NCBI GenBank assembly: GCA_030272155.1
Contig: CP126199.1
Location: 2,108,001 to 2,172,000, forward strand
Length of the DNA stretch: 64,000 nucleotides
Direction of reading: 5' to 3'
DNA from: Tetradesmus obliquus
Lineage: Eukaryota; Chlorophyta; Chlorophyceae; Sphaeropleales; Scenedesmaceae
Within the stretch, counting starts at the first letter, position 1. Each line of letters opens with the position of its first letter. The position numbers and the translations under genes are program-made. Positions 23,096 to 39,063 of this stretch are shown piece after piece. The notes below the pieces were generated by a model that searched no databases, had not been told where the DNA came from, and saw only the letters and a program-made list of their open reading frames with translations.

Positions 23096-23165
23096 CTGCA
23101 ACCATAACAACACCTGGTCAGCGCCGTCCCGAAGAGACACGATGCCCTTCGGGGGCAACGGCACT
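22993..23165 (-). other. Possible additional 5' exon of paralogue B
   Basis: Open minus-strand stretch encoding LPPKGIVSLRDGADQVLLWL, then ILDDIGAEAGAAHAN and SSHGGLSGDHFLP, followed by a GTGAGT donor. It lies directly upstream of paralogue B and is partly copied downstream. There is no counterpart in paralogue A and no domain that I recognise. It could instead belong to a separate small gene. Confidence 0.35.
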
Positions 23166-24258
23166 GACAGTCTTCCATCCTCTTGTAGTCCTTGGTAGCC
23201 TGGGTAGTGACACCTTGTCAGTGACGCAACTTGGTTGACACCGTAGCTCAGATACCACTCAGGTCATAGCAACGGCGCTACCAGTATACTTAGAGCACAG
23301 CCGCGGCCGCCGCGGCCCAAGGCAGCCTTGCATGTAGCTGTGCTGCATGACACATGATGTGGCCCTGCTTACATGTTGTTACATAAAATCTCTCCCTTCA
23401 TAACAGGCACTGCTTGGCAACTGCCGGGCTTGCCGGCAGCTGCAGCCGCAGCCTCTACCAGGAAATCCACGGCCTTGTTGGGGTGCAAATTTGCATCTTT
23501 GAGATGGACAGTCCAGCATCTAAAGTGCAAATGGGGTTGCGCCCACGCATGCATTGCTGCCCTGCTGCTTCAGCACCAGCAAAACAGCACCTACAACAGC
23601 ACGGCTCCCCCTGTCGCCTGACGCGCGGCCTGCTTGAAAACACTGCCATCTTCCGTCACAGCAAAGCTTACTGCCGTCTGCGCCCTCTCGTAGGGATGTG
23701 GCAGTACATGTGCGCAATGCATTGTGCCACTCAAGTTGCGCAAGTTGCGCGCCTCAAGCCACGCATGCGTCGAGATTGCAGCAGCGTGCGTTTCACACAG
23801 CCGCAGCTGTCCACTGCAAGCACCGACTCCATAATAATTCACTGTTGAGTTGGCAGCCGCACTACATAGCGCAGCCATTGCGCTGTACCGAACACACAGA
23901 CAGCTCCGTTACCCCTGACCGCTACGCTACCCAGCACCTGCGCTGCATGTACCAGCTTCACATGCGCACACCCAGCAGACCATTAACTGATCAAAAATAA
24001 TTCAAACCCGGGGAAGCGGCATCCCACTGGCTGGTCATACACAGCAATCAAGCAAATCTGCATGCCAGCCGGATTGACCTACGGCAATCGCCACCAGCAG
24101 CACACGCCTCAACTGTTTTTTACCTATTACCAGGGGGAGCGAAACCCTACTGGCTGGTCATACACAGCAACCAAGCGAACCTGCCGGAGGCCTACGGCAC
24201 TGCCGTCACCAGCAAGACACGCAAACACCCCTATACAGGAGTTGCACGCCTCAACTGC
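23166..24258. other. Intergenic stretch, no supported gene
   Basis: About 1.1 kb between paralogue B and the 3' end of the CAP gene. Several short frames exist on both strands (for example a minus-strand frame reading HLKDANLHPNKAVDFLVEA near 23460-23500) but none has a recognisable domain or supported splice structure. Confidence 0.5.
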
Positions 24259-25546
24259 TCAGCCGCCGCCGTGGCTAGCTGCTGTGGTCACCAGCTTGCC
24301 GTTGACAAAGGTGCTGATGAACTGCTCCGGCACCGCATGCTCTGCCACGTCCTCTGCATCAGGGTTGGCTGCCAGCACCAGCAGGTTCACCTCGGACGAC
24401 TTGGCTGTCACCACCTGCAGCAGTTGCATGTGATCGAGTCAGTCAAGCTGAAGGCAGAGCCATCAGCAGTAGATGCAGCGCATCGCGCTGCAGAGGCACA
24501 CGCAGCACAGGCAGGCCTGCAGCGAAGGTAAGCAAAACACGAGTGTGTGTGTCTCACACAACTTTAGCGTGCACCTCCAGCGCCGGCAGCCTTGGGCACT
24601 GCAGCAGCAGCGTCCGCTGCATGCAGCGCTGCACCCTCACAGCACTCTGGCGCATCCACGGTTCACTTTTTGCATTCAACAAGAGCATGCTGCCAGCGCC
24701 GCACCTGGAAATCGGGGTTGGCCGCCATGCGGTGTGGGATGTAAGCCTGCACACCGTCACACTTGTCAACTGATACAGTGGGCACCGTGCCCGTGCACTG
24801 CACCTGCAGCCGTGCAGCGCAGGCAGTGCAGCACACGCGATGCAGTGGGGCACAGGCAGTGGCTGCCTGTCAACTTATGCAGCGGGCATGGCGCCCGTGC
24901 ACTGCACCAGTGGCCATGCAGTGCAGGCGCAACATGTAGCTTGAGAACATGGTGTCGATGGCTGCTCGCATGCATACTGCCTCGAGATGCAACCCCAACC
25001 CCAACCCTGCTGCCTGCTCAGAATGCAGCCCTGAGCACACATGGGCACACCTAGCGCCGCAGGCAGCTCTTGGGCGCGCAGCAAGTTCTGCTTACCTGCA
25101 CGCTGCTGCAGTTGACCAGCTCGCAGCTGGCGATCACGTCCTCAAACACCACGCCTGTCTTCTTGCACTTGTCGATGCTGATGGCGTTGCACTTGCCCTT
25201 CACCTGCAGCAGCAGCACACACGATGATAGCCACAACACCATGAACAACAAAAAGAAGCTTACCACAGGCTGCTTGGAGGCAGTGATATCATGTCAAGCA
25301 GGGTCCAGCAGCGGCTGCCACATCTTCACACATAAAAGCCAACTGCCCTCTCAACTGTAAGCCCAGTCATGCCGGCCAAATGCTGCTGCTGCTGCTGCCA
25401 TTGCGCCTCACCTGCACCACGCAGTCGCTGCAGTTGTAGATGTACACACTCTGCTTGGGGTCAGCCACGTTGACCAGCAGCTCCTTCTGCCCCACCTGCC
25501 ACTCCACCACCCACTTGCGCTCCTGCTCCAGCTCAAACCTGAGGTG

Positions 25547-25580
<34 letters not shown>

Positions 25581-26156
25581 GCGGCAGCAGCATCAGCCAC
25601 AGTCTTGTCAGCGGCAGCGCAATTGAAGACACACTCCTGATCCAGCTGAAATCTGAGCAGCAGCAGCAGCAGCAGCAGCAGTGGCAGCAGCGACAGCAGC
25701 AAGAAGCCTTGCGTAGCACAGAAGGGCAGCCAGCCATCAGCGCCAACATTACCACTTCACTGACCATCAGAGATGCGGCTTTGCAGCTTTGATTTGAACT
25801 GGGTGCTTCAGGAACCCATGCCAAGTTAAAAACACGCAGCGACCAAAAGACTGCTGCTATCACCTGCGTTGGTCATCTTCAAGCCGATCAGCGCTGCCCA
25901 TGCACATCACTGTTTATTTCTGGTACATGCCATGCAGAACTCGCTGCACACATGCAATAGGGTTGCAGCAAGCCTCCCCAAAACGCGCCTAGGTGGCTTG
26001 GCGGGTGCAGCAGCTGCTGGTTGCCGCGTGCCACCCCCTGATGGCGCGGCAGCAGCAACAGCAGGCACCGCCCCAGAGCGCTCCGCCCTGTTCTTCGCTT
26101 TCATGTCGTCTGTCACACGCCGCAGGCCGGCCGTCACGCCTGCACCCTACAGCCGA

Positions 26157-26213
<57 letters not shown>

Positions 26214-29200
26214 GGTTATGTACATCACAGAGCATGACAGGTAGCTTCAGCTTGTCATCGGTCACGCGCCGCAGCCCTGCCGTGACGCCTGCACCCTACA
26301 GCCAAAACAGCAGTGGCAGCGGTAGAAGCAGCAGCAACAACACTGGCGGCAGCGCTTACATACAGCACCCTTATGCCTACCAGAAGTATAAAGATAACAC
26401 AAATTGGCGCTGTGGTGATGAACAGTGCCTGCAATTTGATGGTGCAGGCAGTCCGGCTGTGGTAGACCAAGCAATGCTGGGTGTAGTTGCAGCTGTATCA
26501 GCTGCATGAGCTGCATCTTGCTAGAGGATGCAAGAGCTGCTTGATGCTTGAGCAGACAGAGACAAGTGACATGCAGCAGTTAGCTTGCTGCGGCAGCATC
26601 TTGCAGCAGTTCTGGTGCGGCGACTTTGAGCATTTTCAAGCTTGTCGCCTTGCCAGCTAGCTGTGCAGGCCTGCACACACGCAAGCATGCACACAAACTG
26701 ACATACACACCCCACCACTGCAGTTCACTGCAGCTGGAGACACACTCACCTGCTGCAATGACTTCAGCACGTCCTGCATGCCCCCAGCAGCAGCCGGCGC
26801 GGCACCGCCAGCAGGCTTGCTGCTGCTGCTGCTGCCGCCGGCTGCAGCAGCAAACGCCTCCTGCATCATGCCAGCTGGCGGAGGTGGTGGCGGCGGAGGG
26901 GGTCCCCTAGGCCTTCCTGCTGCTGCAGGTGCTGCTGCTGGAGGCGCTGCTGCTGCTGCTGCGGCCGGGCTGCTGCCGGCAGCTGCTGCCAGCGCTGCGG
27001 CAATGCTGGTGCATCCGTTAGGGTTCCAGCGCAGGCCTGAGGGGTAGCTGGCGCGCACAAACTTCTGCAGGCCAGCAAACAGGTCCTGCAAGCCGACGCA
27101 GCAGCAGCAGCAGCAGCAACACAAACCTCAAGTTCAACAAGCAGTGATCATGCAGCCATGTTTTTGACTGTCGCCACTCCAACATCTAAGCAAATGCACA
27201 GGCCATGTGTGCTTTGAAAGCAAGCCAAAAATGTGTGCAGGCGTTGCCTGGATACCGCAGCAGTACACCTGCTGAAGGTGCAAATGCCATACACCTTCTG
27301 CGGCAACCTGCTGCTTCCGGCCAGCATCTAACTGACCAACCCACAGAGTCGTGCACTGCGCTGGGTCTGCCTGCTTTATCCTGATGCTGACAATGACGCT
27401 GCTGCTGCTGCTGCCGCCCACTTTGAGCGCCTGCAACCACGCCACCTGCAATATTTTGAAGCTGCCGCTGCTGCCGCGCACCTTGAGCGCCTGCACCCAC
27501 GCCACCTGCGCCTCATCCACGCCCCTGAACTCCCGCAGCAGCTTGTTGGCAAAGAACTCGGCAGCGTTCCAGCTCTCCGCCACGTGCTGCGCCGGCTGCG
27601 GCATCCCTGTGGAACAATCCATGCGGCAACCCAGCAGGCAGCAGGCAGAGGTGAGCTTGATACAGCCCAGCGCAACTGGAATGGCCACCATATGTGCGCA
27701 GCAGGCGAATGTAATAGCTGACAAGCCATCACTCGCAGGAGAACTGGTGCCTGTTATGCCGCGTCTGACATGTGGTGTACTACGTGCATAGGCCATACAA
27801 CACTGCTGCCGCTCACCGCAGCTGGGCCCGGTGTAGGCCAGCCAGCTGAGCGCCTGCAGCGCCTCAGCCGCCACCATGTTTGTAACAACAAACGTAACAT
27901 AATAGTTAACGACAACCAACCCAGCTGCTGCCGCTCACCGCAGCTAGGCCCGGTGTAGGCCAGCCAGCTGAGCGCCTGCAGCGCCTCGGCCGCCACCTTG
28001 TTCTGCTGGAAGCAGGGTGAGCGCCTGTTGTCAGCCAGGCTGCTGGCTGCCATCATCGGCTCAGCAACAGGCGCAAGCACGCTCTGCAGCTGCGCAGTGT
28101 CGGGTTGCTGCAGTGGATGCATTCATCGGCACACGCAGAGGCACAAGTCAAAAGTGAGTCGAAAGAGCAGGCGAGTGCGTTGCACATGAGGTGCACAGCA
28201 GGCAAGGGGAGCTACTGATGCATGTGGGTGCAGGGTGCAGGGCAGCTTGTTCAGATGTAAGGCTGCTGGGGCTGTTGCAGAGCTCTTACATATTCAGCAA
28301 CCACGCTCAAGGTACTAAAGCATTGCAGCTATGACTAGCACACAAAGGTGGACGCTCGCCTGCTTGCATGCAACCTTATGCAAACTATTTGTCAACAAAC
28401 CGAGGGTGCATCATCTCCTATCCCACCTTGGCCTTTGATGCCACCAGCAGCACTGTCCTTTGCTCCTGCAAGCACACAACAATTACACCTGCAAGGTAAG
28501 CTACATCAAGCCTTGCCAACAGTACAGTGAACTGCTGTAGAGAACTGCTGTATGCGGGTGTGCAAGGCAGGTCTCCTGCATCAACGCCTGCTGCAAATGC
28601 AGCAGTCCCATTGGGGTCTGGAAAGACCATGCGAGGCAGTGCACATATCATGTCATTGTTCTTGATGCCAAGTGCATGGCATACTTGCAAACAACATCCA
28701 AATCTCAACAGAGATCGCATCTCCGCACAGATGCACACCTTGAATGCCTTCTCCACTAGCTTGCTGATCTCCAGCACCTGCAGGACATAGCCCAGGTCAG
28801 CAGGTATGCCAGTCTGAAGTCTGCGGCAGCAGAGAGCTCCCCATTCAGGTTTAAATCCAGCAGCTGCCACTGTCTGTGTTGGCATCGAGTGCTTAGCTTA
28901 CATAGCTGGCCCGCATATGCACGGATAGCTCGCTGTTGTCTAGCTGCCCCAGCCCCTGCATGCTGAAGCACTCTGCTATTTGGCACAAACGTCCCTACGA
29001 GAATTACGTGGTCACAGAGTGGTGAAAAGCCGCAGACTCACCTCGCCGCCAACTGCCGTAGCATTGCTCATGAATGGCTGCAGCTGCTCTGCCAGCAGCT
29101 TGTCATATGCTGCAAGCTCGCCACTGCCTGGCGAGCCTCCTGCAGCTGGGGCTGCTCCATTCGCAGTTGCTGCCGGTGCTGCTGCGTCCGCTGGTGCTGC

Positions 29201-29547
29201 AGCCCCTCCTGCTGCTGCTGGTGCTGCGCCCCCTTGACCAAGAGTAGCCTGCAGGAAGAGCAGCAGCGCGTGGTCAGAGTTGCAACCGCAAGCAGCATTG
29301 TACTGCTGCTGTGTGTATGCTGCTGCTGTAGTGCTGCTGTAGCTTCAAACCCTCCTGATCCCGCAAGTTTTTGTCAGAATCTTAGAATATGTACCTCAAA
29401 CCGCAGCAGACGGGCCGTAACCTGCTCTAGCCTACTGATGGCAGCGTTGAGGTCCGCCTGCAGCACAAGCAGCACTCTTGAGCGTTCAGGCTAGTCTGCA
29501 GCTGGGAGCTCTCAAACCTACGTGGTGCTGGTACTAACCATTGACAT
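24259..29547 (-). CDS. CAP1: Adenylyl cyclase-associated protein (CAP/Srv2), actin-monomer recycling factor
   Basis: CAP binds ADP-actin and cofilin-actin, speeds severing and recharges actin monomers in the cytoplasm. Exons by frame: 29547-29539 (MSM, tentative), 29457-29395, 29248-29042, 28777-28739, 28465-28427, 28107-27939, 27606-27482, 27085-26750, 26146 onward, 25538-25412, 25203-25096, 24803-24705, 24414-24259. In order: N-terminal oligomerisation helix (ADLNAAISRLEQVTARLLRF), helical folded domain (VLEISKLVEKAFK, ALSWLAYTGPSCG, WNAAEFFANKLLREFRGVDE, FVRASYPSGLRWNPNG), proline tract of nine P, WH2-like GVTAGLRRVTDDMKAKNRAE, and C-terminal beta-helix CARP domain (KWVVEWQVGQKELLV, VYIYNCSDCVVQ, ISIDKCKKTGVVFEDV, LVNCSSVQ, VPEQFISTFVNGKLVTTA). 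Length is about 535 residues, slightly above usual because of Ala-rich inserts. The exon end after the WH2 part is unresolved. Several introns carry exon-edge copies. Confidence 0.93.
24775..24940 (-). repeat. Copies of a CAP exon acceptor edge
   Basis: The start of the 99-base exon (minus strand GTGCAGTGCACGGGCACGG) is echoed upstream near 24835-24855 and 24885-24935, with the CTGCACTGCATGGCCAC... side of the intron repeated as well. The copies lie in the intron between exons at 25096 and 24803 and do not keep the frame into VPTVSVDKCDG. Confidence 0.7.
25538..25660 (-). repeat. Second copy of the CAP beta-helix exon acceptor edge
   Basis: Bases about 25610-25655 (minus strand) read acceptor CAG then a decayed version of FELEQER (FQLDQECVFN), preceded by a (CTG)n tract. 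The intact copy starts at 25538 and is also preceded by (CTG)n. The upstream copy quickly loses similarity. Confidence 0.8.
26040..26310 (-). repeat. Duplicated WH2-like exon edge of CAP
   Basis: GVTAGLRRVTDD with its TGTAGGGTGCAG upstream sequence occurs at about 26300-26240 and again at 26146-26100. Only the second continues into MKAKNRAERSGAV. A CAG run at 26160-26213 separates them. Confidence 0.88.
27405..27500 (-). repeat. Copy of a CAP exon donor edge
   Basis: The end of the exon at 27482 (VAWVQALK plus GTGCGC donor) is repeated at about 27450-27412 as VAWLQALK plus GTGGGC, separated by a short spacer with CAGCAGCGGCAGC. Confidence 0.88.
27810..28005 (-). repeat. Copy of the CAP exon ending TGPSCG with its donor
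   Basis: The exon end coding VAAEALQALSWLAYTGPSC plus GTGAGCGGC at 27998-27930 is repeated at about 27880-27812 with near identity. The frame and the donor are intact in both, so either could be used as the splice donor, with the downstream one adding in-intron sequence. Confidence 0.92.
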
Positions 29548-30052
29548 TCTTTAAATTCGTCGCTAGAACTAGAAAATTCGCATTCTGTTCACGGCAAACA
29601 ACAACACGCAGAGCAACCGTCTGGCCTGTAGACGTTTCACATAAAAATGCCCACTCCAGGACAGTGATCGTTGATAAGTTTGATTGATGAATTCGTCGGT
29701 TCTAAGCCGCAGGCGTCAGCAGTACGTTGCAGCCTGCAGGGCTCAGGGCTCGCTTGTCGCTCCTGTAACTGTCACCAGAACAGCCCCGGGAACAAGCCGG
29801 GAAGCCAAATTACACAACGATCCTGCAGCCACCGTCCGATGCATCATCACCAACCAGTCAACAACCAACCACTGTAATCACTGCATCCAGCAGGCAGCAA
29901 GCCTGACAGCCTGGAAACCGCTTGATGTAGCACCGCATAGCAGCAGCATGCGCTGCTATCATGCTGCATCATCCACAACTGCCTGCAGCCTCATAAGGCG
30001 ACCCAATTAGCATGGTCCCTGCCAAACCCCGTCCTGCAGGTCTGCTCAGCTC
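29548..30052. promoter_or_regulatory. Intergenic region: proteasome gene 3' end and CAP promoter
   Basis: 505 bases between the stop of the proteasome subunit gene and the proposed start of CAP, both on the minus strand. It must hold the 3' UTR of the first and the promoter of the second. A TGTAA on the minus strand at 29814-29810 could be the proteasome gene's polyadenylation signal. Confidence 0.5.
29810..29814 (-). terminator. Candidate TGTAA polyadenylation signal of the proteasome gene
   Basis: TGTAA on the minus strand about 240 bases past the stop at 30053. TGTAA is the usual polyadenylation signal in chlamydomonad-type green algae. A five-base match is weak by itself. Confidence 0.35.
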
Positions 30053-33000
30053 TCATTCAGTCTCCATGGGAGCAGCTGCCTCGCCAGCAGCATCGCCACC
30101 TGCCGCAGCGTCACCACCCGCAGCAGCGCCGCCCTCTGCTGCTGCTGCTGCCTCGCCACCTGCTGCTGCCTCGTCAGCTGCCATGGGAGCATCGCCTGCA
30201 TCCTCCTCCGCCTTCAGCATCTGCAGCAGCAGCAGGCAGCAAGTGATGCACACGGTGGGACGTGTCTTGATTAGGTGTTGTCTAAGGCGGCCGGATGCCG
30301 TAACATGTCCGCGCCGAAGCGCTCGATCACGACAGCGCAACCACTAACCATGCCATGCTGTTGAGACCTCCTGCTGCCGCTTTAAGCACTTCACAACACC
30401 ACCCCTGTCCATCACTCCAACTCCCCTCAAGTCCCTTCAACTCCATGGTCCCTTTACAGCACGACCTCCACAACCCCTGCCCCACCTGCAGGTAGGGCTC
30501 CACATCGTCGTCCTCGATCACCACGTATGGTGCATTCCTGCCCACAATGGACACCGCGCAGTTGGCCTTGGTGAGCTCGCCCTCGCTCAGCGTGGGCCCA
30601 TGCAATACCTCCTTTGACCTCGAACAAGCGCGCCCCATCCCACCTCGACAACCGCAACTTGCTGCAAAATGCGTGCACTCACCACATCACCGACCCCTTC
30701 AACACACCAGCACCCCATGGGACACACAACCATAACCCCGACCTGCAGGCAGGGCTCCACGTCATCGTCCTCAATCACCGCATACGACGCGTTGCGCCCC
30801 ACAACCCGCACCATACACTTGCCCACTCCCGTCAATCCAACCCAAGCAGCATCAAGGGATAAACCCTGGAAACCTAAAACCCACCTGCAGGTAGGGCTCC
30901 ACATCATCGTCCTCGATCACCACATATGGCGCGTTGCGCCCCACGATGGACACCGCGCAGTTGGCCTTGGTGAGCTCGCCCTGACTCAGCGTGGCCCCAT
31001 GCATGCACCTCCTTGCGACCTCAAACAAGCGCGCCCCATTCCACAACCGCACTTTGCTGCACCGCCATAACACCGAACCCTTCAAGATACCAGCACCCCA
31101 TGGGACACACAATAATGACCCCCACCTGCAGGTAGGGCTCCACGTCGTCGTCCTCAAGCACCAAGTAAGGTGCATTCCTGCCCACAAACGAAATCACAAA
31201 CTTGACCTGACACGTCAACACTGAGCCAAGCAACACAGAAGAGAAACCTAAACAGACTTGCATACCTGCAGGTAGGGCTCCACGTCATCGTCCTCGATCA
31301 CCACGTATGGTGCGTTGCGCCCCACGATGGACACCGCGCAGTTGGCCTTGGTGAGCTCGCCCTCGCTCAGCGTGGCAGCCAGGGCGCGCAGCCCGTGCTG
31401 CACCATGGCCTCAACGCTTGCAGTGGGGAAGCTCTCATAGTGCTTCTCAAGGTAGGTCTTGGCAGCCTGCAGGCAATAGTTCAAGTGTGCGGCAGAAAAG
31501 GGCAGGGTCAGTCAAACAAACTGGTCAGCTGGGTAGCCCGTGCTGCACCATGGCCTCAACGCTTGCAGTGGGGAAGCTCTCATAGTGCTTCTCAAGGTTT
31601 GTACTGGCAGCCTGCAGGCCATGATACAAGCATGCACAGGAGCAGAGTGGGGAAAAATGATGGAAAGGTGAACAGCGCTGGTCATTTAGGCAGCCCGTGC
31701 GCATGGCCTTGTACTTGTAGTAATTGCCGCTGGCGCAGGTGCCGTCACCCCAACAACAAACTAGTCAACCCAGCAGTCACCGCCCAGTCAAACCCACATG
31801 CGAGCGCGCACCGAAGGCCATGGGCTTGTACTCGTAGTCATTGCCGCTGGCGCAGGCACCGTCACCCCAACAACAAACTGGTCAACCCAGCAGTCACCGC
31901 CCAGTCAAACCCACATGCGAGCGCGCACCGAAGGCCATGGGCTTGTACTCGTAGTCATTGCCGCTGGCGCAGGTGCCGTCACCCCAACAACAAACTAGTC
32001 AACCCAGCAGTCACCGCCCAGTCAAACCCACATGCGAGCGCGCACCAAAGGCCATGGGCTTGTACTCGTAGTCATTGCCGCTGGCGCAGGTGCCGTCACC
32101 CCAACAACAAACCAGTCAACCCAGCAGTCACCGCCTGGTCAACGCCAGTCAACGCCGGTCAAACCCAACTGCGACCGCGCGCTGATGGCCATGGCCTGGT
32201 ACTCGTAGTGGTGGCCGCTGGGGCAGGTACCGTCACCCCAACAACAAACTACTCGATCCAGCGGTCAACGCCCAGTCAACCCAGCAGTCAACGCCGGTCA
32301 AACCCACCTGCGAGCGCGCCCCAATCGCCATGGCCTTGATCTCGTAGTGGTTGCCGCTGGGGCAGGCACCGTCACCCCAACAACAAACTAGTCAACCCAG
32401 CAGTCGCCGCCCCGTCAAACCCACATGGAGCGCGCGCCGATGGCCATGGGTTGTACTCATAGTAGCTGCTGCTGGGGCACGCGCTGTCACCCCAACAACA
32501 AGATAGTCCACCCAGCAGTCAACGCCCGGTCAACGCCGATCAACGCCGGTCAACGCAAGTCAACGCAAGTTGACCCACCTGCGAGCGCGCGCCGATGGCC
32601 ATGGCCTTGTACTCATAGTAGTTGCCGCTGGGGCAGGTGTTGTACAGGTGGGGCCCGCTCCTGTCATAGCCTCCAATCAGCAGCCCCACGCCGAAAGGCC
32701 GCTTCCAGGAGCGCTGCGTGCACACCTGGTGTTTGTCCGCAACCTGGCGCACCAGGCGGCCCACGGGCATGGGGGCTTCGTACACAAACCTGCGGTTTAG
32801 TAGACAGTTGAGGTTATTTGTCAATGTAAAAAAGGCATGAGGCACATAGCTGTGTGGCAGGTGATGAAGCGCAGGCCAAGCCACAGCACCAGGTAGCAAC
32901 TCAACAGCACACAGCAGTTCCTCAACATCCTGATCCATTGCAGAGTCAACGTATACAGCAAGAAGTGTCAGTACGCAGTGCTGTTGCAGCAATGTTGCAT

Positions 33001-33981
33001 GCTAACCGCTGCAAACAAACGCTTGAGCAGCTGCGACATGCTGAGCAGCACATGGCTGCTAGAACACACCGCTCTACTTCATTGCTGCTGCACCACTGTT
33101 ACTGCAGCCTGCACTCAATGCCAGCCACACGGAAGCGAAGCAACTGCCTTCTCTATGTTGCTGCCCAGCCCACAGTCACGGCTGCTGCTGCTGCTGGGCT
33201 TGTTGCTGCTGCTGCTGCTGCAGTCGCTGCTGCTGCGCCAGCGTCTCACCTGTGGTTGATGCACTCGTTGCGCATGTACTTGCACAGCACGCGGCCGTCT
33301 GCTGTCAGGCCTGCTATGGCGATGCCCATGTGGTCATCGATCTTGAACATTTTTCGTTGGTATGATGACAGGTCATTCTGTGCGCGCTTCAGTGTGGCTA
33401 GCACCACGTGTGTGTTGCTCTGCGAGGTGGAACACCAGCAAAGCAGCATGTTATGCAGTGCACAAACACTGCTGCTGTTCTGCAGTGGTGTACAGACATC
33501 ACAGCGTACTTGGGGTGCTGTGCTAGAGCTGCTGCTTCAAAGGTCCAGCGCTGCTGCCAAGTCTGACACCGTTGAAGAAACCACTGCTTCGCCTGCATTG
33601 CTGATCCCATGCCTGCTTGCTGACCCTGCCGCTTGCTGGGGTCAAACGACACGACAGCATGACCACAGCGCAGAACCTGCTGAAAGCACAACCACTACAA
33701 GCATAACCTACTGCAGAGGAAACCAACTACTGCTGTGAATCACCAGCAGCACCGCTGTGCATGCACAGCGCTGTAGCTCACCACGAGGCCTACTGCACAG
33801 CTGCCCTGCTTTACTGCCTCCATAGCATACTCCACTTGAAACAGCCGCCCCTGGGGGCTCCAGGTGGTGACATCCGTGTCATACTGCGGCAACACAGGCA
33901 GGGATCGCCTCGAGGTGCTTGGATCACAGCACAACAGCAATAGCAGCAACAGCAACCACCCCACACCTGGTTCCTGAACAT
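30053..33981 (-). CDS. PSMA1: 20S proteasome subunit alpha type 1 (alpha-6)
   Basis: One of the seven alpha-ring subunits of the 20S core particle, in cytoplasm and nucleus; non-catalytic, gating the chamber. Six exons, all frame-checked: 33981-33967 (MFRNQ), 33883-33782, 33419-33250, 32789-32579, 31466-31266, 30220-30053, giving about 288 residues against about 260-280 for the family. Family signatures in order: [124 protein letters not shown]. The C-terminal exon is Ala/Gly-rich and acidic ([19 protein letters not shown], ending PMETE), longer than usual. The first exon codes only five residues. Introns 4 and 5 are built from copies of the adjacent exon ends. Confidence 0.97.
30484..31382 (-). 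repeat. Five copies of the proteasome exon 5 donor edge
   Basis: The end of exon 5 (minus strand: [32 protein letters not shown], then the splice donor) is present at 31380-31266 (used copy), 31195-31123, 30995-30884, 30815-30740 and 30600-30485. The first and last extra copies differ by few bases; two are shorter. Each extra copy ends with CTGCAGGT, keeping the donor. The spacers share sequence such as CCCATGGGACACACAA, so exon edge and intron were copied together. Confidence 0.95.
31385..31625 (-). repeat. Duplicate of the 5' half of proteasome exon 5
   Basis: The acceptor and first ~30 codons of exon 5 ([17 protein letters not shown]..., bases 31466-31386) recur at about 31612-31532 with changes ([17 protein letters not shown]). 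The duplicate ends in the same GCAGCACGGGCTACCC context. It lies in intron 4. Confidence 0.92.
31688..32640 (-). repeat. Eight copies of the proteasome exon 4 donor edge
   Basis: The exon 4 end ([16 protein letters not shown] plus donor GTGGGTTT) is used at 32640-32579. Seven further copies occur downstream on the gene strand, near 32480-32420, 32365-32305, 32225-32160, 32100-32035, 31980-31913, 31860-31795 and 31750-31690. Unit length is about 110-145 bases. Spacers share CCCCAACAACAAAC and GTCAACCCAGCAGTCA. Sequence identity rises toward the 31795-32100 group, suggesting recent unequal exchange. Some copies have changed the donor (for example CATGTGGGT). Confidence 0.95.
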
Positions 33982-34813
33982 GATCGCGCCTCCTGGCCCT
34001 GTTTGGGCGTATTATGTTTCAACGTTTACTATATAGACTAGTAAAATCCTTTGAACAGCTTGGCGAAGAGAAAAGCGAAGCACTCTCGTTATGTGCAGTA
34101 CGTGCGCGTGAGTATATCTTCAGCCAGCGTCCTAATAGCGGTGATCCAGCTTAATATCGACACAAAGCAGCGATCAGAAACGGTTTTGGTATAGGCAGCA
34201 GCACAGGTCTAACCCTATGACAGAACACTGGCATTACGATTTCAAACTGCACATCAACACCTCAGGCCTCCTGCTTCCTCGTTTGCCATCAATGAAAAGG
34301 ATGTGTTATTCCAAAGCGGGACATTGACGCTAGCCTTGGCAGCATACCACGAAAGGCAGCACCCGCAAGTAACCTTTGTGCTGTGCTCTTGCTGCAACTC
34401 CATGTATCACAACATTGCAACCATGATTTGCACTGTCGTGCATGATAGCGGTCAACCCAACATATGCACCTGCAAGCTTGTCATCTTGCTGGCTACAGCA
34501 GCAGTGCTGGCATTGCCAGGGAACTGAGCATCAATGGCAAGGCCAGCCCCAGCCAGCTGCGCACACACATGCATGCATACAAACCAGCTGCAGATCACCG
34601 CAATACACCAGGAGCGTACACCAAACCAATGCGTCAATCTCGGTTGGCCGACCGCTAACCGCCCTGCTATTACAGAAAGTGCTGTCTACATGCCGCACTA
34701 CGCAATGCCATTGCGGCACGAGCTTGCGCCGCTGCCACACGCACCAACCGTCACGGCGCACGGGGTGCGTGCGTGCTGTACCGACACGCAAGCTCAGCCG
34801 TAAAAGCTGCTCG
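33982..34813. promoter_or_regulatory. Intergenic region upstream of the proteasome gene
   Basis: 832 bases between the proteasome start and the stop of the kinase-dehydrogenase gene. A TATA-like CTATATAGT (minus strand) lies at about 34037-34028, roughly 50 bases before the ATG. A minus-strand TGTAA at 34674-34670 is a candidate polyadenylation signal for the neighbouring gene. Open frames here are short and without domains. Confidence 0.5.
34670..34674 (-). terminator. Candidate TGTAA polyadenylation signal of the kinase-dehydrogenase gene
   Basis: Minus-strand TGTAA about 140 bases past the stop codon at 34814-34816, a normal distance for an algal 3' UTR. Support is motif and position only. 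Confidence 0.35.

Positions 34814-39063
<4,250 letters not shown>

Noticed and set aside
24990..25010. CCCCAACCCCAACCC resembling telomeric repeat
   Set aside because: Only about two units, inside an intron of CAP; not a telomere or interstitial telomeric array.
31688..32640. Satellite or transposon-derived tandem array
   Set aside because: Each unit contains the proteasome exon 4 end, with no terminal repeats, transposase or target-site duplication.
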